DNA of 64,000 nucleotides from Frischella japonica (lineage in GTDB: Bacteria; Pseudomonadota; Gammaproteobacteria; Enterobacterales; Orbaceae). A program made the position numbers and the translations under genes. The stretch spans positions 1 to 64,000 of the forward strand of contig NZ_JABURY010000020.1 of NCBI RefSeq assembly GCF_014489845.1, written 5' to 3'. How positions within the stretch are numbered: the first letter of the stretch is position 1; each line of letters opens with the position of its first letter. Positions 8,897 through 19,536 of this stretch are shown here, in pieces. A model generated the notes under the pieces. It had not been told where the DNA came from. It worked only from the letters and a program-made list of their open reading frames with translations, and searched no databases.

Positions 8897-10249
8897 TCAT
8901 TGATGGTAATTGATATTTTTTTGGATAATATGAACCTTAAAGTGATCGATTATATCCGATTTAATGTAAATTATTGCATCACGATCAGTTGATAATGGTG
9001 CTATTGTGGTTAATATTGAGCCATCTGGTTTATAAATATTGATCGGTTGGTTAGCCAATTTGGTTCTGGCAATTTGAAAATTTTTTGGTAATGTTCGCCA
9101 TTGTCGTATATCAGCTTTATCTGTCGCAAGTTGATAAAATAAACCGATCCATTTCCCGCCATATTCAGCAAAATTGTCCTCTAAATAATATTGTATCGCA
9201 ACTTTACTCGCCATATTCAGCATCGCATCAGTATAAACTGCTGGCAACTTTTTATTAAATTCAATTTGAATAATACTATCCATATTAGCGATTTCAGTGG
9301 TCTTTTGCTCATTCAATAATAGATAAGGATAAGACGTTGACCGTTGCTCAATGGTTGGTAAACTGACTTGAGCAGACACAACTTTATTAGTAAATAAATA
9401 GGCTGGGAATTCATAGGTAAACGACTGCTTAAGCATACCTTGCCCATTTTCATAAATAAGCCAAACATAATGCGTTTTTTTGGTTGAATTTTGTTCAATT
9501 AAGTTCAGATCTCGTTTAACTTGTTGCTGATTTGGTAACATGCGTAAAGTCTGTTTAAATAAATCACTCGCTTTACTGTAATCATTATCTAAATAAAAGA
9601 ATAATCCACTCATATAGGTGGCAAATGGATTAATAAAATCTGGATAAATACTTTGTGCGGTGATGTCTCCCTCATAATCTGTGATTTCTGACGAACTATT
9701 TGGTAGCATAGACACCTCAGAACGCACACGAGAGCGGTTAAATTCCTGATAAGCTTCAGTAATCTCTTTTTGGAAATATTCACCGGCACGTCTTTGCCGA
9801 TCAAGTGCCCGGTTGAATTCAATACGCGCGTTATCAAAATCATCTAATAGCATAAAGTCTAAACCTTTATAAACATTCATCATGATTTTTTCATAATTTT
9901 CGCCACGATAATTATTAACATTATTATTAATTAAAATGGATAAAACCGAACGTTCAGCACCTTTAATTTCCAGTTCTAATTCTTGTTGTTTAAAAATGGC
10001 TTCTGCCGTATCGAAAAATTCAATACTTTTCTGATAATCACCACAATGATAAGCTAACGCACCACCATTTAATGACCATAACAACGGATCACGTTCAATC
10101 TTATCTTTGATATCTGAATAATGACAATCATCAGCATAAAACTGCTGTTCATAATGGTTGAGATCTTTTTTATAATTATTTAAAGCATTACAACCATTTA
10201 GAGTCATCAAACTCATAATAATAATAAAGCTAAATATTAGTTCTTTCAT
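8897..10249 (-). CDS. COG3014-like lipoprotein with tetratricopeptide-like helices
   Basis: 450-aa protein with a lipoprotein signal ending LNGC (Cys about 20). The N-terminal half is helical with TPR-like units (HCGDYQKSIEFFDTAEAI; DDFDNARIEFNRALDRQRRA; NDYSKASDLFKQTLRMLPN). The C-terminal half is strand-rich and ends in a beta-sandwich-like segment. It resembles the COG3014 family found beside LpoB-like genes in other gammaproteobacteria. It is first in a three-gene operon with the LpoB-like protein and a second lipoprotein, suggesting a TPR scaffold for an envelope complex. The substrate or partner cannot be read from sequence. Confidence 0.65.
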   Translation of the reverse strand: MKELIFSFIIIMSLMTLNGCNALNNYKKDLNHYEQQFYADDCHYSDIKDKIERDPLLWSLNGGALAYHCGDYQKSIEFFDTAEAIFKQQELELEIKGAERSVLSILINNNVNNYRGENYEKIMMNVYKGLDFMLLDDFDNARIEFNRALDRQRRAGEYFQKEITEAYQEFNRSRVRSEVSMLPNSSSEITDYEGDITAQSIYPDFINPFATYMSGLFFYLDNDYSKASDLFKQTLRMLPNQQQVKRDLNLIEQNSTKKTHYVWLIYENGQGMLKQSFTYEFPAYLFTNKVVSAQVSLPTIEQRSTSYPYLLLNEQKTTEIANMDSIIQIEFNKKLPAVYTDAMLNMASKVAIQYYLEDNFAEYGGKWIGLFYQLATDKADIRQWRTLPKNFQIARTKLANQPINIYKPDGSILTTIAPLSTDRDAIIYIKSDIIDHFKVHIIQKNINYHQ

Positions 10250-10331
10250 CTATATTACTAAAAATTATTAGTATAATTTGATTATCATAGCAGAGATTGC
10301 CACAATCTATACATTACTGCGCATGAATTGT

Positions 10332-11624
10332 TCAAGTTTTGATTAATTTAGCATAAAAGAAACCATCACCACCATTAATGGTAGGTAAATACTGAATAAT
10401 ATCATTTACTAATTTCGCATCTGGCACAATAGCTAAAAAGCGCTCAATTTGTAAACGATTTTCATCAGGCAAAATCGAACACGTCGCATAGATTAATGTG
10501 CCACCCGATTTCAGATATGGCCAAATATTGGTTAAAATTTGAAATTGCAATTGAACCAGCTCAGCAATATCGCTTTCACGACGCAACCATTTAATATCAG
10601 GATGACGTCGAATCACGCCAGTTGCTGAACAAGGCGCATCTAATAAAATGCGATCGAATTGTTGCCCATGGGCCCACTGTTCCGGCGCTATGCCATCACC
10701 AACGATGACTTGCGCATTCAATTTCAAACGACTAAGATTTTCATCAATCCGTTTCACTCGCTCTGGATCAATATCAACAGCTAACACATTTGCTTGCGGC
10801 GCCAACTCCAAAATATGGGTAGTTTTCCCTCCAGGAGCGGCACACAAATCTAAAATTAACTCACCATTTTGAGGCTCAAGCAAAAAAGCGGCCTGTTGCG
10901 CGGAACGATCTTGTACCGTAACCACACCTCGCTCAAACTCTGGCAACTTATTTACTCCAACCGGCACATCTAATTGTAATGCGCTAGATAGCTGTGGATC
11001 ACTTGTTGATGAGATATTCTGTGATTGCAGTAACATTTGATAATCTGGCACAGAATAATATTGTCGGTTTACACGCAGCCACATCGGTGGTTTTTGGTTA
11101 TTATTATCAATAATCGTTTGCCAATCATTTGGATAGGCGTGCTTAATTCGCTTTACTAACCAACTTGGATGCAAGGAAGTATTTCCCTTAGCTAAAAACA
11201 GCTGCGTTAATTCAGCCTTCTCCCGTAAAAAAGTGCGTAAAACACCATTAACCATGCCCTTTAATGCTGGCTTTCTAAGTACATTCACGCCATTGACCGT
11301 ATCACCGACTGCCGCATGTTCAGGCACTCGAGTATAAAGAATCTGGTATATTCCTACCATCAATAAATAATGAATAATACGATTTTTACCAGTAAGTGGT
11401 TTCGCCATTAATGATTGAATATAAAATTCCAATTCTGGTAATACGCGCATAATACCAAAACAGATCTCCTGCACTAATGCTCGATCTTTATCAGTGATGT
11501 TATTCGCTTGCTGCGATAAAGCACTACTTAATGAACTACCTTGATCTAAAACATCATAAATAATTTGGCTACAAATAGCCCGCAAATTATAAGGTTTAGG
11601 TTTAATTTGAGTCTTTAATACCAT
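10332..11624 (-). CDS. rsmB: 16S rRNA (cytosine-967-C5)-methyltransferase RsmB
   Basis: SAM-dependent m5C methyltransferase for 16S rRNA C967. The N-terminal NusB-like RNA-binding domain (about 1-135) is followed by the RsmB catalytic domain with [16 protein letters not shown] (SAM site), the catalytic-core DAPCSATG (Cys about 330) and [11 protein letters not shown] (nucleophile Cys about 380). Length 430 aa matches E. coli RsmB (429). Neighbouring fmt and trkA of E. coli are absent, so gene order has changed. No clear ribosome site precedes the ATG. Confidence 0.95.
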   Translation of the reverse strand: MVLKTQIKPKPYNLRAICSQIIYDVLDQGSSLSSALSQQANNITDKDRALVQEICFGIMRVLPELEFYIQSLMAKPLTGKNRIIHYLLMVGIYQILYTRVPEHAAVGDTVNGVNVLRKPALKGMVNGVLRTFLREKAELTQLFLAKGNTSLHPSWLVKRIKHAYPNDWQTIIDNNNQKPPMWLRVNRQYYSVPDYQMLLQSQNISSTSDPQLSSALQLDVPVGVNKLPEFERGVVTVQDRSAQQAAFLLEPQNGELILDLCAAPGGKTTHILELAPQANVLAVDIDPERVKRIDENLSRLKLNAQVIVGDGIAPEQWAHGQQFDRILLDAPCSATGVIRRHPDIKWLRRESDIAELVQLQFQILTNIWPYLKSGGTLIYATCSILPDENRLQIERFLAIVPDAKLVNDIIQYLPTINGGDGFFYAKLIKT

Positions 11625-11840
11625 TGTATAAAACGATTACAATTAAAATTGTTGATAAGCATAACGTAATCCAATTTACTGTAAAGTCATTTTATTGTTA
11701 AAACGCTTTTAATTAAGTATAAACACGGTATTGCACTGCCAATTAACACAATATTTAACCAATAAATAGACACAAAATGGTCAATGTGTTATTTTTCAAC
11801 CAATCAAACAATATTTTTAGAAAATAATAAATAAATGGGA

Positions 11841-11869
11841 TTGACGAATTAAAGTTAATCATGTTTAAT
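11841..11869 (+). promoter_or_regulatory. tRNA-Phe promoter
   Basis: TTGACG (11841-11846), a 17-base spacer and TTTAAT (11864-11869), ending 14 bases before the mature tRNA. A strong near-consensus -35 box fits a stable-RNA promoter. Confidence 0.65.
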
Positions 11870-11883
11870 ATGCATCCATTGTT

Positions 11884-11959
11884 GCCCGGATAGCTCAGTC
11901 GGTAGAGCAGGGGATTGAAAATCCCCGTGTCCGTGGTTCGATTCCGCGTCCGGGCACCA
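11884..11959 (+). tRNA. pheT-like tRNA-Phe: tRNA-Phe (GAA)
   Basis: 76 bases including an encoded CCA. The acceptor arm GCCCGGA pairs with TCCGGGC, the D arm is AGCTCAGTCGGTAGAGC, the anticodon loop TTGAAAA gives anticodon GAA at 11917-11919, and the T arm carries GGTTCGATTCC. From memory it is almost identical to the enterobacterial tRNA-Phe, with the visible difference being a compensated T-stem pair. A strong promoter precedes it and an intrinsic terminator follows. Confidence 0.97.
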
Positions 11960-11998
11960 ATTCCAAAAAAAGAACACCAGCGAAAGCTGGTTTTTTTG
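11955..11998 (+). repeat. tRNA-Phe 3' flank, first copy of a repeated block (possible attL)
   Basis: CACCAATTCC from the tRNA end, an A-rich link and the terminator core ACACCAGCGAAAGCTGGT reappear in decayed form at 24852-24889 in the same order and orientation. tRNA 3' ends are frequent integration sites, and the two copies bracket about 12.9 kb of accessory genes. No integrase gene is visible between them. Confidence 0.4.
11976..11997 (+). terminator. Intrinsic terminator of tRNA-Phe
   Basis: Perfect 6-bp stem ACCAGC / GCTGGT with a GAAA tetraloop, followed by a run of seven T, 16 bases after the tRNA end. Confidence 0.92.
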
Positions 11999-12497
11999 TG
12001 TTTGAAATTCCGCTAAATATATTCTCTATCTTTTTTAAGCATTTTCGTTGTAATACCAATGATAGTTATAATACTTGGAAATTCACTTTAAAAAATAAAC
12101 TAAAATAAGATTAATCCACTAGTTCTAATTAGCGTTCATATCAGTTCCATTATTTTAGATAAAATAAACAGTATCAAAGAGCTTAAGCAGCAATTCAAAA
12201 AAACGATAATAGCGACATATAAAATAACTTATTTATGGTATATGGCTAAGAATGGCGTTTATGGATTTTTGAGGTATTCACCTGTATTATTATACTCAAA
12301 ATAAGTCAATTAGGTTGTTCGTCAAAAGCATGAACTAGCTCGGCTAGCAAGATAAAACATTGCGGATTGGCGTTATGGCGCCTAAACGATTCAATTTTAA
12401 AAATTAGTTCATTTTGATAAAAATTATCAAAATTTATATTGTAAAGATAATTGTTAGATTTTATCTGATTTCGATAACATCACCAAACAGGATAAAA
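11998..12497. other. Gap between tRNA-Phe and hsdM
   Basis: About 500 bases with no credible ORF. AT-rich; presumably holds the promoter of the hsd operon. I see no integrase, tRNA fragment or clear inverted repeat apart from the tRNA terminator at its left edge. Confidence 0.4.
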
Positions 12498-15089
12498 ATG
12501 AATAAACAACAATTGGCTGCTAAGATTTGGGAATCTGCCAACCAGATGCGTTCTAAAATTGAGGCGAATGAATATAAAGATTACATTCTTGGTTTTATTT
12601 TCTATAAATATTTAAGTGATCAGTTAGTACAATTTGTTTCCAAAGAAGGCATGACACCAGACGATATCAAATTGCTTACTGAAGCCGATAAAGATACGGT
12701 AAAGTTCGTGCAAGATAACTTAGGTTACTTTATTGCCTATGATAATTTATTTTCCACTTGGATAGATCCCAAATATCCATTCGATGAATCTAATGTACGT
12801 GATGCACTATCAGCATTTAGCCGTTTAATTTCACCAACCTATAAAAAGCTCTTTGAGGGAATTTTTACCACTTTAGAAACCGGTTTAAGTAAGCTCGGTG
12901 AAAGTGCAGGTAAACGTACCAAAGCTATCAGTGATTTACTTCAATTAATCAAAAGTATTCCAATGAATGCTAATCAAGGATACGATGTATTGGGTTACAT
13001 TTACGAATATTTGATTGAAAAATTTGCGGCGAATGCGGGTAAAAAAGCTGGTGAATTTTATACACCGCATGAAGTTTCAGTACTGATGTCAAACATCATC
13101 GCTCATGAATTAAAACATAAAAATACTATTAAAATTTACGACCCAACATCGGGGTCAGGTTCTCTGTTAATTAATATCGGTGAGGCGTTCCAGAAATACG
13201 GCAAAAATAAAGACAGTATTACCTATTATGCTCAAGAATTAAAAGCGAACACTTATAATCTTACTCGTATGAACTTAATTATGCGGGGTATTAAAGCCAG
13301 CAACATTAAAACCCGTAATGCCGACACATTGGAAGAAGATTGGCCTTATGTTGACGACAGTGACCCACAAGGTTCATATGACCCTTTGCATGTTGATGCA
13401 GTAGTATCAAATCCACCTTACTCCCAAAGCTGGGATCCAAGTTTTAAAGAGAGCGATCCTCGTTATTCTCGTTTTGGGCTCGCCCCCAAAACCAAAGCCG
13501 ATTTTGCGTTTTTGTTGCATGATCTATACCATTTAAAACCCGATGGTATTATGACGATTGTTCTTCCTCATGGTGTTTTATTTAGGGGGGGTGAAGAGGG
13601 CGAGATTCGTAAGCAACTTATTGAACAGAATCATATTGATACAATTATCGGTTTGCCGGCAAATATCTTTTTTGGTACCGGTATTCCGACGGTAATTTTA
13701 GTACTTAAACAAAAACGTCAAAATACTGACGTATTGGTAATTGATGCCTCGAAACATTTTATTAAAGAAGGAAAAAATAACAAACTGCAAATTAGTGATA
13801 TCAAACGTATTACAGATGCGGTGATTAATCGTGAAAGTATCGATAAGTTCTCGCAACTTGTTAGCAAGGATACTATACGCGCTAACGACTTTAACCTTAA
13901 TATTCCTCGCTATGTGGACTCTTCAGAAGCGACACCAAACTGGGATTTACATGCCACCATGCTGGGCGGTATACCTAACAGTGAAATTGCTGAATTACAG
14001 CACTATTGGCAAACTTTTCCAGCGCTGCGTAACAAACTGTTTGCTGCTAAATCAGCGGCTTATAGCGAGCTGGCTATCGATAAACAAGTCGTCAATGTCA
14101 CTATTGCGCAGCATCCACAAGTGTTGGCATTTATTGACGCCTATAATCAAGCCTTTAACGGTTTTGATACATACTTACAAACGCAATTAATTGAAAATTG
14201 GCAGAGTGTTAAACGTAATCAGTGTGAATCGGCGTTAAGTGCTGAATTATTTAACCGTTTAGCGTCAAATAACCTAATCGACAAATATCAAGCTTATCAG
14301 TTTTTAAGTGATCAATGGCAAATCATCAGCGTTGATTTAGAAATGATGCAAACAGAGGGTTTTTCGGCCACTAAACAAGTTGATGCCAATATGGTGATCA
14401 AGAAAAAAAACGGTCAAGACATTGACGTACAAGACGGTTGGAAAGGTCATATTTTACCGTTTGATTTAGTGCAAAAGACTTATTTGAACGATGCTTTACA
14501 AGCTTTAGCTGAAAAGGAAACTCGCTTAGCTGAAATTGCGAGTTTGCTGGAAGAGATTCTAGAATCGCTCACCGAAGAAGAAAAAGAACAAGATATCATT
14601 AAAGAGAGCCAAGATGGTTTTGCCAACACCGAAGTTAGTAAGGCCGCCAAAAACTTCTTAAAAGAGCAAAAAGAGAGCAAAATCAAGTTTGTTGAAGAAA
14701 GCTATGAGCACAAAATAATTCAAGCTAGTCGGTTGATTGACGAAGAAAAAACATTAAAGAAAACAGTTAAAGACGCCGCTATTGAGTTGCATCTAACAAC
14801 CAAAACGACTCTTGAAAGTTTAACTGATGAACAGGTGAACAATCTACTATGCCTTAAATGGATTACCCCATTATGCAGTGAACTTGCCACAATGCCAAAC
14901 GTAATAATTAACCAACTCACTACTCAAGTACAAGCACTTGCCGATAAATATGCCGTGACCTATTCGCAAATAGCTAATGAAATTAAAACCACCGAGCAAG
15001 AGTTGGCACAGATGATAGGTGAACTCACTGGTAATGAGTTTGATATGCAGGGCCTTGACGAACTCGCTAGCTTGTTAAAGGGTGAATAA
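12498..15089 (+). CDS. hsdM: Type I restriction-modification system, methyltransferase subunit HsdM (long form)
   Basis: N6-adenine methyltransferase subunit of a type I complex. The N-terminal helical HsdM domain starts MNKQQLAAKIWESANQMR. SAM motif I is DPTSGSGSLLINIG (about 215-228) and the catalytic motif is NPPY (about 305). At 863 aa it is much longer than the 500-530 aa of EcoKI or EcoR124I HsdM; the extra 340 residues are helical and acidic with a coiled-coil stretch near 670-760. I chose ATG 12498, with AGGA 7 bases upstream, over an earlier in-frame start at 12414 whose extra 28 residues are hydrophobic and unlike the family. hsdS begins one base after its stop. Confidence 0.92.
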   Translation: MNKQQLAAKIWESANQMRSKIEANEYKDYILGFIFYKYLSDQLVQFVSKEGMTPDDIKLLTEADKDTVKFVQDNLGYFIAYDNLFSTWIDPKYPFDESNVRDALSAFSRLISPTYKKLFEGIFTTLETGLSKLGESAGKRTKAISDLLQLIKSIPMNANQGYDVLGYIYEYLIEKFAANAGKKAGEFYTPHEVSVLMSNIIAHELKHKNTIKIYDPTSGSGSLLINIGEAFQKYGKNKDSITYYAQELKANTYNLTRMNLIMRGIKASNIKTRNADTLEEDWPYVDDSDPQGSYDPLHVDAVVSNPPYSQSWDPSFKESDPRYSRFGLAPKTKADFAFLLHDLYHLKPDGIMTIVLPHGVLFRGGEEGEIRKQLIEQNHIDTIIGLPANIFFGTGIPTVILVLKQKRQNTDVLVIDASKHFIKEGKNNKLQISDIKRITDAVINRESIDKFSQLVSKDTIRANDFNLNIPRYVDSSEATPNWDLHATMLGGIPNSEIAELQHYWQTFPALRNKLFAAKSAAYSELAIDKQVVNVTIAQHPQVLAFIDAYNQAFNGFDTYLQTQLIENWQSVKRNQCESALSAELFNRLASNNLIDKYQAYQFLSDQWQIISVDLEMMQTEGFSATKQVDANMVIKKKNGQDIDVQDGWKGHILPFDLVQKTYLNDALQALAEKETRLAEIASLLEEILESLTEEEKEQDIIKESQDGFANTEVSKAAKNFLKEQKESKIKFVEESYEHKIIQASRLIDEEKTLKKTVKDAAIELHLTTKTTLESLTDEQVNNLLCLKWITPLCSELATMPNVIINQLTTQVQALADKYAVTYSQIANEIKTTEQELAQMIGELTGNEFDMQGLDELASLLKGE

Positions 15090-15090
15090 G

Positions 15091-16335
15091 ATGAGTGTGG
15101 ATAGACAGTTGCCAGAGATACGATTTGAGGGGTTTAACGGAGAGTGGAATTCTCTTATTTTAGGTGAAAATGCTAAATTTACTAAAGGACAAGGATATTC
15201 AAAAGGAGATTTAGTTGAAAGTGGATCACCAATCATTTTATATGGACGACTTTATACAAATTATCAAACAGTAATTACAAATGTCGACACATTTGTAACG
15301 GAAAAAGATAAGTCCACTAAAAGTATTGGAGGAGAAGTTATCGTTCCTGCTTCGGGTGAATCATCTGAGGATATATCAAGGGCTGCAGTCGTTAGAATGA
15401 AAAATGTAATTCTTGGAGGAGATTTGAATATTGTCTTACCCAACAAAAATATTCATTCAATTTTTTTAGCCTTAGTATTATCAAATGGACGTGTAAAAAA
15501 AGAACTCTCTTCTAAGGCGCAAGGAAAATCTGTTGTCCATATAAGAAATTCAGACTTATCAGATTTAAACATTATCGTACCTTCTGAAGATATAGAACAA
15601 ACCCAAATCGGGAACTACTTTCAAAAACTCGATAACCTTATCAACCAACACCAAAAAAAGCATGATAAGCTTTGCAATATTAAAAAAGCCATGCTGGAAA
15701 AAATGTTTCCCAAGCAAGGGAAAATCATTCCAGAAATTCGTTTTAGAGGGTTTAGTGGGGAGTGGGAAAATAAAGGAATAGAGGAAATTTCTAAAGTTTT
15801 CATAGGGTTGGTGACAACAATGACTACTTCATATAGAAATCAGGGGGTATTATTGATAAGAAATTCGGATATAAAAAATAATAGATTTGAGTTTTCGGAT
15901 AGTCCAATTTATTTAGATAAAAAATTTGCGGATGAGAACTCAAGTAGAAAATTAATGCTGGGTGATGTTATAACTGTTCATACAGGGGATGTCGGTACGT
16001 CAGCAGTTGTTACTGAAAAAGAGGAAGGTTCAATAGGATTTGCAACTATTGTTTCAAGACCAAATAAAAATATTGTTGATTCAAATTATTTAAGTGTATT
16101 TTTTAATACGGATATTCATAAAAATTTTGCAATGAATGTCTCTACCGGAGATGGTAGAGCTAATTATAACTTAAAGGATTTTTATAAATTAAAGGTTCCA
16201 CTTCCAGCTATTGATGAGCAAATAAAAATAGGATTATTAGTTCAAAAACTTGATGCCTTAATCAACCAACACCAACAACAAATCACCAAACTCAATAATA
16301 TCAAGCAAGCCTGCTTGAGCAAAATGTTTGTTTAA
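15091..16335 (+). CDS. hsdS: Type I restriction-modification system, specificity subunit HsdS
   Basis: DNA target-recognition subunit, 414 aa. It shows the usual two-half structure: PEIRFEGFNGEW opens the first variable target domain, and PEIRFRGFSGEW near 215 opens the second. Each half closes with a conserved helical spacer (QKLDNLINQHQKK... and QKLDALINQHQQQ...). The two target domains differ, so a bipartite asymmetric site is expected; its sequence cannot be predicted here. ATG 15091 follows the hsdM stop by one base and has AAGGG upstream; a GTG at 15082 overlapping hsdM is the alternative. Confidence 0.92.
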   Translation: MSVDRQLPEIRFEGFNGEWNSLILGENAKFTKGQGYSKGDLVESGSPIILYGRLYTNYQTVITNVDTFVTEKDKSTKSIGGEVIVPASGESSEDISRAAVVRMKNVILGGDLNIVLPNKNIHSIFLALVLSNGRVKKELSSKAQGKSVVHIRNSDLSDLNIIVPSEDIEQTQIGNYFQKLDNLINQHQKKHDKLCNIKKAMLEKMFPKQGKIIPEIRFRGFSGEWENKGIEEISKVFIGLVTTMTTSYRNQGVLLIRNSDIKNNRFEFSDSPIYLDKKFADENSSRKLMLGDVITVHTGDVGTSAVVTEKEEGSIGFATIVSRPNKNIVDSNYLSVFFNTDIHKNFAMNVSTGDGRANYNLKDFYKLKVPLPAIDEQIKIGLLVQKLDALINQHQQQITKLNNIKQACLSKMFV

Positions 16336-16344
16336 GGAGAAACA

Positions 16345-19300
16345 ATGATAACCTTTAAAACTGAAGCCCAATTTGAGCAGGCCTTTATTGATGTCCTTAC
16401 CCAAAAAGGGTGGGAACAGGAAATACTTAAAAATAAAACTGAGGCGCAATTGTTGCAAAATTGGGCAACTATCTTGTTTGAAAATAATCGCCAACAGGAT
16501 CGGTTAAATGATGTGCCCTTAACCAATACTGAAATGCAACAAATCATTGAGCAAATCAAAGAGCTTAAAACACCGATTAAACTAAATGGCTTAATCAACG
16601 GTAAAACCATTGCCATCAAGCGAGATAACCCATTAGATACCTTGCATTTCGGTAAAGAGGTCAGCTTAAAAATTTACGACCGCCAAGAAATTGCCGCTGG
16701 TCAAAGCCGTTACCAAATTGTGCAACAACCCAAATTTGAACGTGGTAGCCCTTTGCGTAATGACCGTCGTGGTGATGTTATGTTACTCATTAATGGAATG
16801 CCGGTGATTCATGTAGAGCTAAAGCGCAGTGGTATTCCGGTTAGCCAAGCTGTTAACCAAATTGAAAAGTACAGCAAAGAGGGGATATTTAGCGGGCTGT
16901 TTTCGCTTATCCAAGTATTTGTGGCTATGGAGCCTGAGGAAACGAAATACTTTGCCAATCCGGGGGCAGATGGCAATTTTAACCCTGATTATCAATTTCA
17001 CTGGGCTGATTTTAATAATGAGCCGATGAATCATTGGAAAGATATTGCTTCGACCTTGTTGTCTATTCCTATGGCACACCAATTGATTGGTTTTTACACT
17101 GTTGCTGACGATACCGATGGCATCCTTAAAGTGATGCGTAGTTATCAGTATTATGCTGCCAATGCAATATCGGACAAAGTTGCCAAAACCAATTGGCAAC
17201 AACTTAGTAATACTGCAAATAATTCAGATTGCCTCGGTGGTTATGTATGGCATACTACTGGCTCAGGTAAAACCATGACCAGTTTTAAATCGGCGCAGTT
17301 AATTGCCCAATCCAAAGATGCCGATAAACTAATTTTTTTAATGGATCGAGTTGAACTCGGTACACAATCCCTTGCAGAGTACCGCAATTTTGCCAATGAT
17401 GGTGAAGACGTTCAAGCTACAGAAAATACCAATACGCTCATTACCAAATTGAAAAGTAGTAATCCAGCCGATACATTAATTGTTACTTCCATTCAAAAAA
17501 TGAGTAATATTTTTGAAACGGTTAATGATGAAGGGACGGCTACTAACTCTGCCGATATTGAAAAAATTCGTACCAAGCGCTTAGTGTTCATTATCGATGA
17601 GGCTCATCGATCAACGATGAGTGGCGGTAATGAAGATAAAGAAGGCATGTTGGTGCGAATAAAAAGGACTTTCCCTAAGGCACTCTTTTTTGGTTTTACT
17701 GGCACACCGATTCATGAGGAAAATCAGATCAATCTCAATACTACCGCTGATGTGTTTGGTAACGAACTACATCGTTACAGTATCGCCGATGGTATACGCG
17801 ATGGCAACGTACTGGGTTTTGACCCCTATAAAGTTTCTACGTTTAGAGATATTGATTTGAGGGAAAAGGTAGCGCTTGAGCAAGCTAAAGCTAACACCAT
17901 TATAGAGGCCATGAACGATCCCGTAAAGAAGGAAAAATTTAATTATTTTATGAATGATATGCCTATGGCTGGCTATAAAGATGCTATGGGTAAATATCAC
18001 AAAGGCATTGAAGACTATATACCGAAAAGCCAATATTTATCCGATGCGCATCAAGAAAAGGTTGTCAGCGATATCTTAGATAAATGGGAAATACTCAGTC
18101 AAGGCAATAAGTTTCATGCTATTTTAGCTACAAGCAGTATCGCCGAAGCCATTGATTATTATCGACGATTAAAAGCAGCCAAACCGGAACTGAAAGTGTC
18201 CGCCTTATTTGATCCACATATTGATAACAGTGGTGATGAAAATCGAGGCCCAACCTTTAAAGGGGATGGTTTAGAAGAAATAATAGCCGATTATAACGCA
18301 CGTTACAGTCAGAATTTTGATTTTGCCCGCCATGCTGCTTTCAAAAAAGATTTATCGACTCGTCTTGCTCATAAAAAACAATACAAACATATACATACTG
18401 AGCCTGCAAAACAGTTAGATTTATTGATTGTAGTAAACCAAATGCTTACCGGTTTCGATTCTAAATGGCTTAATACGTTATATTTAGATAAGGTTATTGA
18501 AAATCAACATATTATTCAAGCGTTCTCGCGCACTAATCGCTTGTTTGGTCCCGATAAACCTCACGGCATCATTCGCTATTATCGTTACCCACACACCATG
18601 GAACGGCACATCAACGATGCGGTAAAACTCTACTCAGGTGATAAGCCGATCGGTTTATTTGTTGATAAGTTAGTAAACAACCTTGAGGCTATGAATGAAT
18701 TTGTCGCAGATATTCGAGAGCTGTTTATTAACGCTGGTATTGATAATTTTGAAAAACTGCCAGAGGATATTGATACTTGTGCTAAATTTGCAAAATTATT
18801 TAATACGTTTAATCAACACTTAGAAGCAGCAAAAATACAAGGATTTAATTGGAAACAGTCGATCTACTCCTTTACTGAAAAGGATAAACCGTATGAGGTA
18901 ACATTAGCTATAGACGAACAAACTTACTTGAGTCTCATTTTACGTTACAGAGAGTTAGTTGCAAAAGGCGAAAGCATTGGTGCGAGAGGGGGGGATGTCC
19001 CTTTTGATGTCAGTGGTTATTTAACGGAAATCGATACCGGTAAAATCGATGCCAACTATATGAATAGTCGATTTGATAAATATTTGAAAGAGCTGAATCA
19101 AAATTCAATCAATATTGAAAACACCTTAAATGAGCTGCATAAGTCATTTGCTTCACTTTCTCAAAGTGAGCAAAAGTACGCTAAACTTTTTTTACATGAT
19201 TTACAACGTGGTGATGCGCGGTTAATTGATGGTCACACTTTTAGGGATTATATCAATATTTACAAAGATAACGCTGAAAATGCGCAAATGAATATGGTGG

Positions 19301-19536
19301 TTGATGCGCTTGGTTTAGATAAAAAACTACTTTTAACGTTAATGAGCGATAGAGTGAATGAGAATAATCTCAATGATTTTGGTCGATTCGATGCCTTAAA
19401 AGAAACGGTCGATAAAGCAAAGGCGAAAGCCTATTTTGAAAAACAAGACGGCATCACAATATCATTATTTAAGCTCAATATTCGCATTGAACAGTTTTTG
19501 AAACAATTTATTTTTTCACGAACAGATGATCTTTAA
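16345..19536 (+). CDS. hsdR: Type I restriction endonuclease/translocase subunit HsdR
   Basis: 1063-aa motor and nuclease subunit. N-terminal HsdR nuclease domain with the PD-(D/E)XK elements D (RRGDVMLL, about 142) and ELK (about 157), then a superfamily 2 helicase: Walker A TTGSGKT (about 304) and DEAH (IIDEAHRS, about 418), followed by QMLTGFDSKWLNTLY and QAFSRTNRL of the second RecA-like domain. A helical C-terminal region would contact HsdM. AAGGAG precedes the ATG, 9 bases after hsdS, so hsdM-hsdS-hsdR is one operon. Reading frame is intact, so the system appears functional. Confidence 0.95.
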   Translation: MITFKTEAQFEQAFIDVLTQKGWEQEILKNKTEAQLLQNWATILFENNRQQDRLNDVPLTNTEMQQIIEQIKELKTPIKLNGLINGKTIAIKRDNPLDTLHFGKEVSLKIYDRQEIAAGQSRYQIVQQPKFERGSPLRNDRRGDVMLLINGMPVIHVELKRSGIPVSQAVNQIEKYSKEGIFSGLFSLIQVFVAMEPEETKYFANPGADGNFNPDYQFHWADFNNEPMNHWKDIASTLLSIPMAHQLIGFYTVADDTDGILKVMRSYQYYAANAISDKVAKTNWQQLSNTANNSDCLGGYVWHTTGSGKTMTSFKSAQLIAQSKDADKLIFLMDRVELGTQSLAEYRNFANDGEDVQATENTNTLITKLKSSNPADTLIVTSIQKMSNIFETVNDEGTATNSADIEKIRTKRLVFIIDEAHRSTMSGGNEDKEGMLVRIKRTFPKALFFGFTGTPIHEENQINLNTTADVFGNELHRYSIADGIRDGNVLGFDPYKVSTFRDIDLREKVALEQAKANTIIEAMNDPVKKEKFNYFMNDMPMAGYKDAMGKYHKGIEDYIPKSQYLSDAHQEKVVSDILDKWEILSQGNKFHAILATSSIAEAIDYYRRLKAAKPELKVSALFDPHIDNSGDENRGPTFKGDGLEEIIADYNARYSQNFDFARHAAFKKDLSTRLAHKKQYKHIHTEPAKQLDLLIVVNQMLTGFDSKWLNTLYLDKVIENQHIIQAFSRTNRLFGPDKPHGIIRYYRYPHTMERHINDAVKLYSGDKPIGLFVDKLVNNLEAMNEFVADIRELFINAGIDNFEKLPEDIDTCAKFAKLFNTFNQHLEAAKIQGFNWKQSIYSFTEKDKPYEVTLAIDEQTYLSLILRYRELVAKGESIGARGGDVPFDVSGYLTEIDTGKIDANYMNSRFDKYLKELNQNSINIENTLNELHKSFASLSQSEQKYAKLFLHDLQRGDARLIDGHTFRDYINIYKDNAENAQMNMVVDALGLDKKLLLTLMSDRVNENNLNDFGRFDALKETVDKAKAKAYFEKQDGITISLFKLNIRIEQFLKQFIFSRTDDL

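Noticed and set aside
12414..12497. N-terminal 28-residue extension of HsdM
   Set aside because: Hydrophobic, not like the family, and the internal ATG at 12498 has a ribosome site.
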